The notes under the pieces were generated by a model. That model was not told the origin of the DNA. It searched no databases and saw only the letters and a program-made list of their open reading frames with translations. Source: Mesorhizobium sp. LSHC420B00 (GTDB taxonomy: Bacteria > Pseudomonadota > Alphaproteobacteria > Rhizobiales > Rhizobiaceae). Taken from it: DNA of 64,000 nucleotides. Where the stretch lies: contig NZ_AYVY01000001.1 in the NCBI RefSeq assembly GCF_000503055.1, positions 121,926 to 185,925 of the forward strand, read 5' to 3'. A program made the translations under genes and the position numbers. Positions 61,849-64,000 of this stretch are shown in pieces (position 1 is the stretch's first letter; every line of letters starts with the position of its first letter).

Positions 61849-62204
61849 CCGGAAAGGTGCGTGTGCTGATCGTCGAGGATGAATGGCTGATCGCCGACGA
61901 CGCGGCGGCTTACCTGCGCAAGGCCGGCCATCAGGTGGTCGGGCCGGTTTCGTCGGTTACGGCGGCCCTCCGCCTCGTCGGTGAAGGCGGCATCGACGCG
62001 GCGCTGTTGGATATCCAGTTGAACGACGAGACCAGCTATCCAATCGCGGAAGCGTTGCGGACGCGCGGCGTGCCGTTCGCTTTCCTCTCCGGGTATGGCG
62101 AACGCGAAATTCCGGCAGGTTTCCGCGCTTGCAGGATCGTGCAGAAGCCGGCGAGCCAGAGTGCGATCCTGAATGCCGTGGATGAACTCGCGCGAGCCTG
62201 CTGA
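61845..62204 (+). CDS. Single-domain response regulator
   Basis: A 119-residue receiver with acidic E11/D12, Asp56 phospho-acceptor (ALLDIQL), a switch position in PFAFLSGYGE and Lys in VQKPAS. The PFxFxSGYG region resembles the FAT-GUY-type receivers that work with HWE kinases in alphaproteobacteria. The GTG overlaps the kinase stop by four bases, so the pair is certainly coexpressed. No output domain: it acts as a phosphate sink or protein-interaction switch. Confidence 0.87.
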   Translation: MTGKVRVLIVEDEWLIADDAAAYLRKAGHQVVGPVSSVTAALRLVGEGGIDAALLDIQLNDETSYPIAEALRTRGVPFAFLSGYGEREIPAGFRACRIVQKPASQSAILNAVDELARAC

Positions 62205-62264
62205 GGTCTCGATTTTGAACCAAGTCACATCCGCATGGTGCGTGCCTGCCGCGAACACGAACGC

Positions 62265-64000
62265 CTATGGCAAGATCCGCACCGGTACCGATTTGGCGGC
62301 CGGGACATGAGCCTTCTCGGCTCTGTGCCAGAGAGGAATCAGTGGGTTGAGCTCGGGATAATAACCGGCGCAATTTCCCTTCGGCACTGAGAAAGGCGTG
62401 ATGCGCAGCCCGCGCACGCGGCGCTCCGCGCCATCCTGCGCATTGGCTTCGAGATCGACCTCCTGTCCCGCGCTCAAGCCGAGGCGCTGGATGTCCTTTT
62501 CGTTCATCAACAGCACCATGCGTGTGCCGCTGATGCCGCGCAGCCGGTCGTTGTAGCCGTAGACGGTCGTGTTGAACTGATCGTTGGAGCGCACCGTGAT
62601 CAGTGTCAGCACATCGCGGCCGGCGACATCGATGTCAGGATCGGTTTCAAGGCCACTTGGCAGCTTGAAATTGGCCTTCTTGTTCGGCGTCTCCCACACC
62701 CGCTTGCTCGCCTTGATGTCGCGATGGAACCCGCCGGGCGTCAGAAAGCGCTTGTTGAAGTCGCGGAAATGTTGGGGGTAGCAGCGCTCGATCTCGTCAC
62801 GGATGCGGGAATAGTCGCCAACCCACTCATCCCGTGGGATCGAACTCCTGCCCGGCACCGTCGCCTTGGCAAGTTCGGCGACGATCCGGGGCTCGGAAAG
62901 CAGATGCGGCGAAGCCGGAGCTCGCGATCCGAACGAGCCATGGATACAGGCGGTGGAATCCTCTATCGACACCCTTTGGTCGCCGCTCGCCTGATGATCT
63001 CTTTCCAGGCGTGACAGGCAAGGCAGCAGATAGGTTGTCCGGCCGGCGATCAGATGGCTGCGGTTGAGCTTGGTCGCGATCTCGACATGCAGGTCGAGCC
63101 CACGCCAGGCTTTCTCGGCCAGGCCGGTTTCCGGCACGGCCCGCACGAAATTGCCGCCGAGCCCGACGAAGCCCTTGACCGATCCGTCGATGACGCCCTC
63201 GCAGGTCTCGACCGTATCGAGACCTTTCTCACGCGGCGGTTCAAAGGCGTAGAATTCGGCGAACTTGTCGAGCGGGACGAGCTCGGGTTTTTCCGATATG
63301 CCGACGGTGCGCTGTCCCTGGACATTGGAATGGCCGCGCAGCGGCGAAATACCGGCGCCGGGTTTTCCGATATTGCCGCGCATCATCAAAAGGTTGCACA
63401 GCATCTGGACGTTCTCGGTGCCGTGCCGATGCTGGGTCAGGCCCATGCCGTAATTGCCGATCACCGCGTTGGCATGGCTGTAGACCTCGGCGACATGCTC
63501 CAGATCGGCCTGCGCAATGCCCGATCGTGCGACGATATCGCTCCACTGGGTGTTGCGCAGGAAGGCTTCGAACTCGGCGAAGCCATGCGTGTGCTCGGCG
63601 ATGAAAGCCGTATCGAGGGCACGCGTCCTGCCGCTTTCGCGGGCGGCATCGTCGAGCGCCAGCAACGCTTTGGCGATGCCCGTTATCGCGGCGATGTCGC
63701 CGCCCGAACGGACCTGGAAGAAGTCGCTGGACATTTTGGTGCCCGGTCCGGGCGACAGCATGTCGATGGAGTTTTGCGGATTCTTGAAGCGCTTCAGTCC
63801 CCGCTCGGGCAAAGGATTGAAAGTGAAGACGGGCACGTTGCGTTGACGTGCCTCTTGCAGCGGATGCAACAGGCGCGGCGCCGTCACCCCGGTATTGTGC
63901 CCGAAGAAGAGCATCATGTCGCATTTCGCAAAGTCTTCGAGCTGCACGGTCCCGACCGGCGAACCGATCGATTCCGGCAAGCCGACCGAGGTCGATTCAT
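62265..64000 (-). CDS. FdhF/YdeP-type molybdopterin oxidoreductase, C-terminal part
   Basis: The reading frame is open to the right edge, so the N-terminal portion (with any iron-sulfur site) is outside the window. Visible in the 578 codons present: CDMMLFFGHNTGVTAPRLLH, NYGMGLTQHRHGTENVQML, MRGNIGKPGAGISPLRGHSN and, near the C-terminus, VRSNDQFNTTVYGYNDRLRG, all features of the FdhF/YdeP subgroup binding bis-MGD. Formate dehydrogenase-like or acid-resistance-type enzymes belong here. No partner subunit is seen. Confidence 0.88.
   Translation of the reverse strand, partial: ESTSVGLPESIGSPVGTVQLEDFAKCDMMLFFGHNTGVTAPRLLHPLQEARQRNVPVFTFNPLPERGLKRFKNPQNSIDMLSPGPGTKMSSDFFQVRSGGDIAAITGIAKALLALDDAARESGRTRALDTAFIAEHTHGFAEFEAFLRNTQWSDIVARSGIAQADLEHVAEVYSHANAVIGNYGMGLTQHRHGTENVQMLCNLLMMRGNIGKPGAGISPLRGHSNVQGQRTVGISEKPELVPLDKFAEFYAFEPPREKGLDTVETCEGVIDGSVKGFVGLGGNFVRAVPETGLAEKAWRGLDLHVEIATKLNRSHLIAGRTTYLLPCLSRLERDHQASGDQRVSIEDSTACIHGSFGSRAPASPHLLSEPRIVAELAKATVPGRSSIPRDEWVGDYSRIRDEIERCYPQHFRDFNKRFLTPGGFHRDIKASKRVWETPNKKANFKLPSGLETDPDIDVAGRDVLTLITVRSNDQFNTTVYGYNDRLRGISGTRMVLLMNEKDIQRLGLSAGQEVDLEANAQDGAERRVRGLRITPFSVPKGNCAGYYPELNPLIPLWHRAEKAHVPAAKSVPVRILP

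Overview
The window looks like a chromosomal segment of an alphaproteobacterium of the order Hyphomicrobiales, most likely Mesorhizobium or a close relative. This is inferred from the high GC content, the small proteins typical of rhizobia (DUF982, DUF2934, DUF3606, DUF3618), an EcfG/ECF15-type sigma factor and an HWE-family histidine kinase. I saw no rRNA, tRNA, insertion sequence, phage gene or CRISPR array.

Layout. 1-6.2 kb: a hexuronate/sugar-acid catabolic locus (partial DapA-family gene, Gfo/Idh/MocA oxidoreductase, ThuA protein, mannonate dehydratase UxuA, PfkB kinase, SDR, GntR/FCD regulator) with a perfect 26-bp palindrome and a degenerate second copy as probable operators. 6.2-11.1 kb: three small minus-strand genes, then a tightly overlapping operon with an atypical NRAMP-like transporter and two PRC-barrel-like proteins. 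11.3-14.3 kb: a stress operon (24-aa peptide, nutrient-deprivation-like protein, YqjE/holin-like protein, DUF3618 protein) and a frameshifted DUF892 ferritin-like gene. 14.3-15.9 kb: a decayed RocB-like M20 peptidase gene. 16.3-23.4 kb (+): pqqABCDE plus a PQQ-associated ABC system and a beta-propeller protein. 23.4-32.6 kb (-): a converging ten-gene operon for a lanthanide-type PQQ alcohol dehydrogenase, its MxaJ/XoxJ-like protein, c-type cytochromes and a dedicated aa3-type oxidase. Together these two operons encode a nearly complete periplasmic alcohol-oxidation chain.

32.8-37.3 kb: a SIR2-like protein, a LysE exporter, several small stress-type genes, an ECF sigma factor with a TTG start and, convergent to it, a 58-aa NepR-like ORF. 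37.4-57.3 kb: two long minus-strand operons (nine and eight genes) encoding six glycosyltransferases (three of CgeB type, two of GT4 type and one other), three NDP-sugar epimerases/decarboxylases, a nucleotidyltransferase, myo-inositol-phosphate synthase, a histidine phosphatase, methyltransferases, a B12-binding radical SAM protein and a glycosidase-like protein whose barrel order appears circularly permuted. Between them lies a 610-aa protein of unknown function. No flippase, polymerase or exporter is present, so the product is probably a soluble or lipid-linked oligosaccharide or glycoside. 57.4-62.2 kb: a small stress protein, a receiver protein with a sigma2-like tail, a CheB-CheR-PAS-HWE kinase and a single-domain receiver. 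62.3-64.0 kb: the 3' part of a FdhF/YdeP-type molybdopterin oxidoreductase.

The unifying signal is a set of about a dozen EcfG-type promoter matches (GGAAC, 16-17 nt, NGTT-like) placed just upstream of the small stress genes, the sigma gene, the kinase and both glycan operons. The general stress response therefore probably drives synthesis of an uncharacterised oligosaccharide here. That is the best candidate for an undescribed system in the window.
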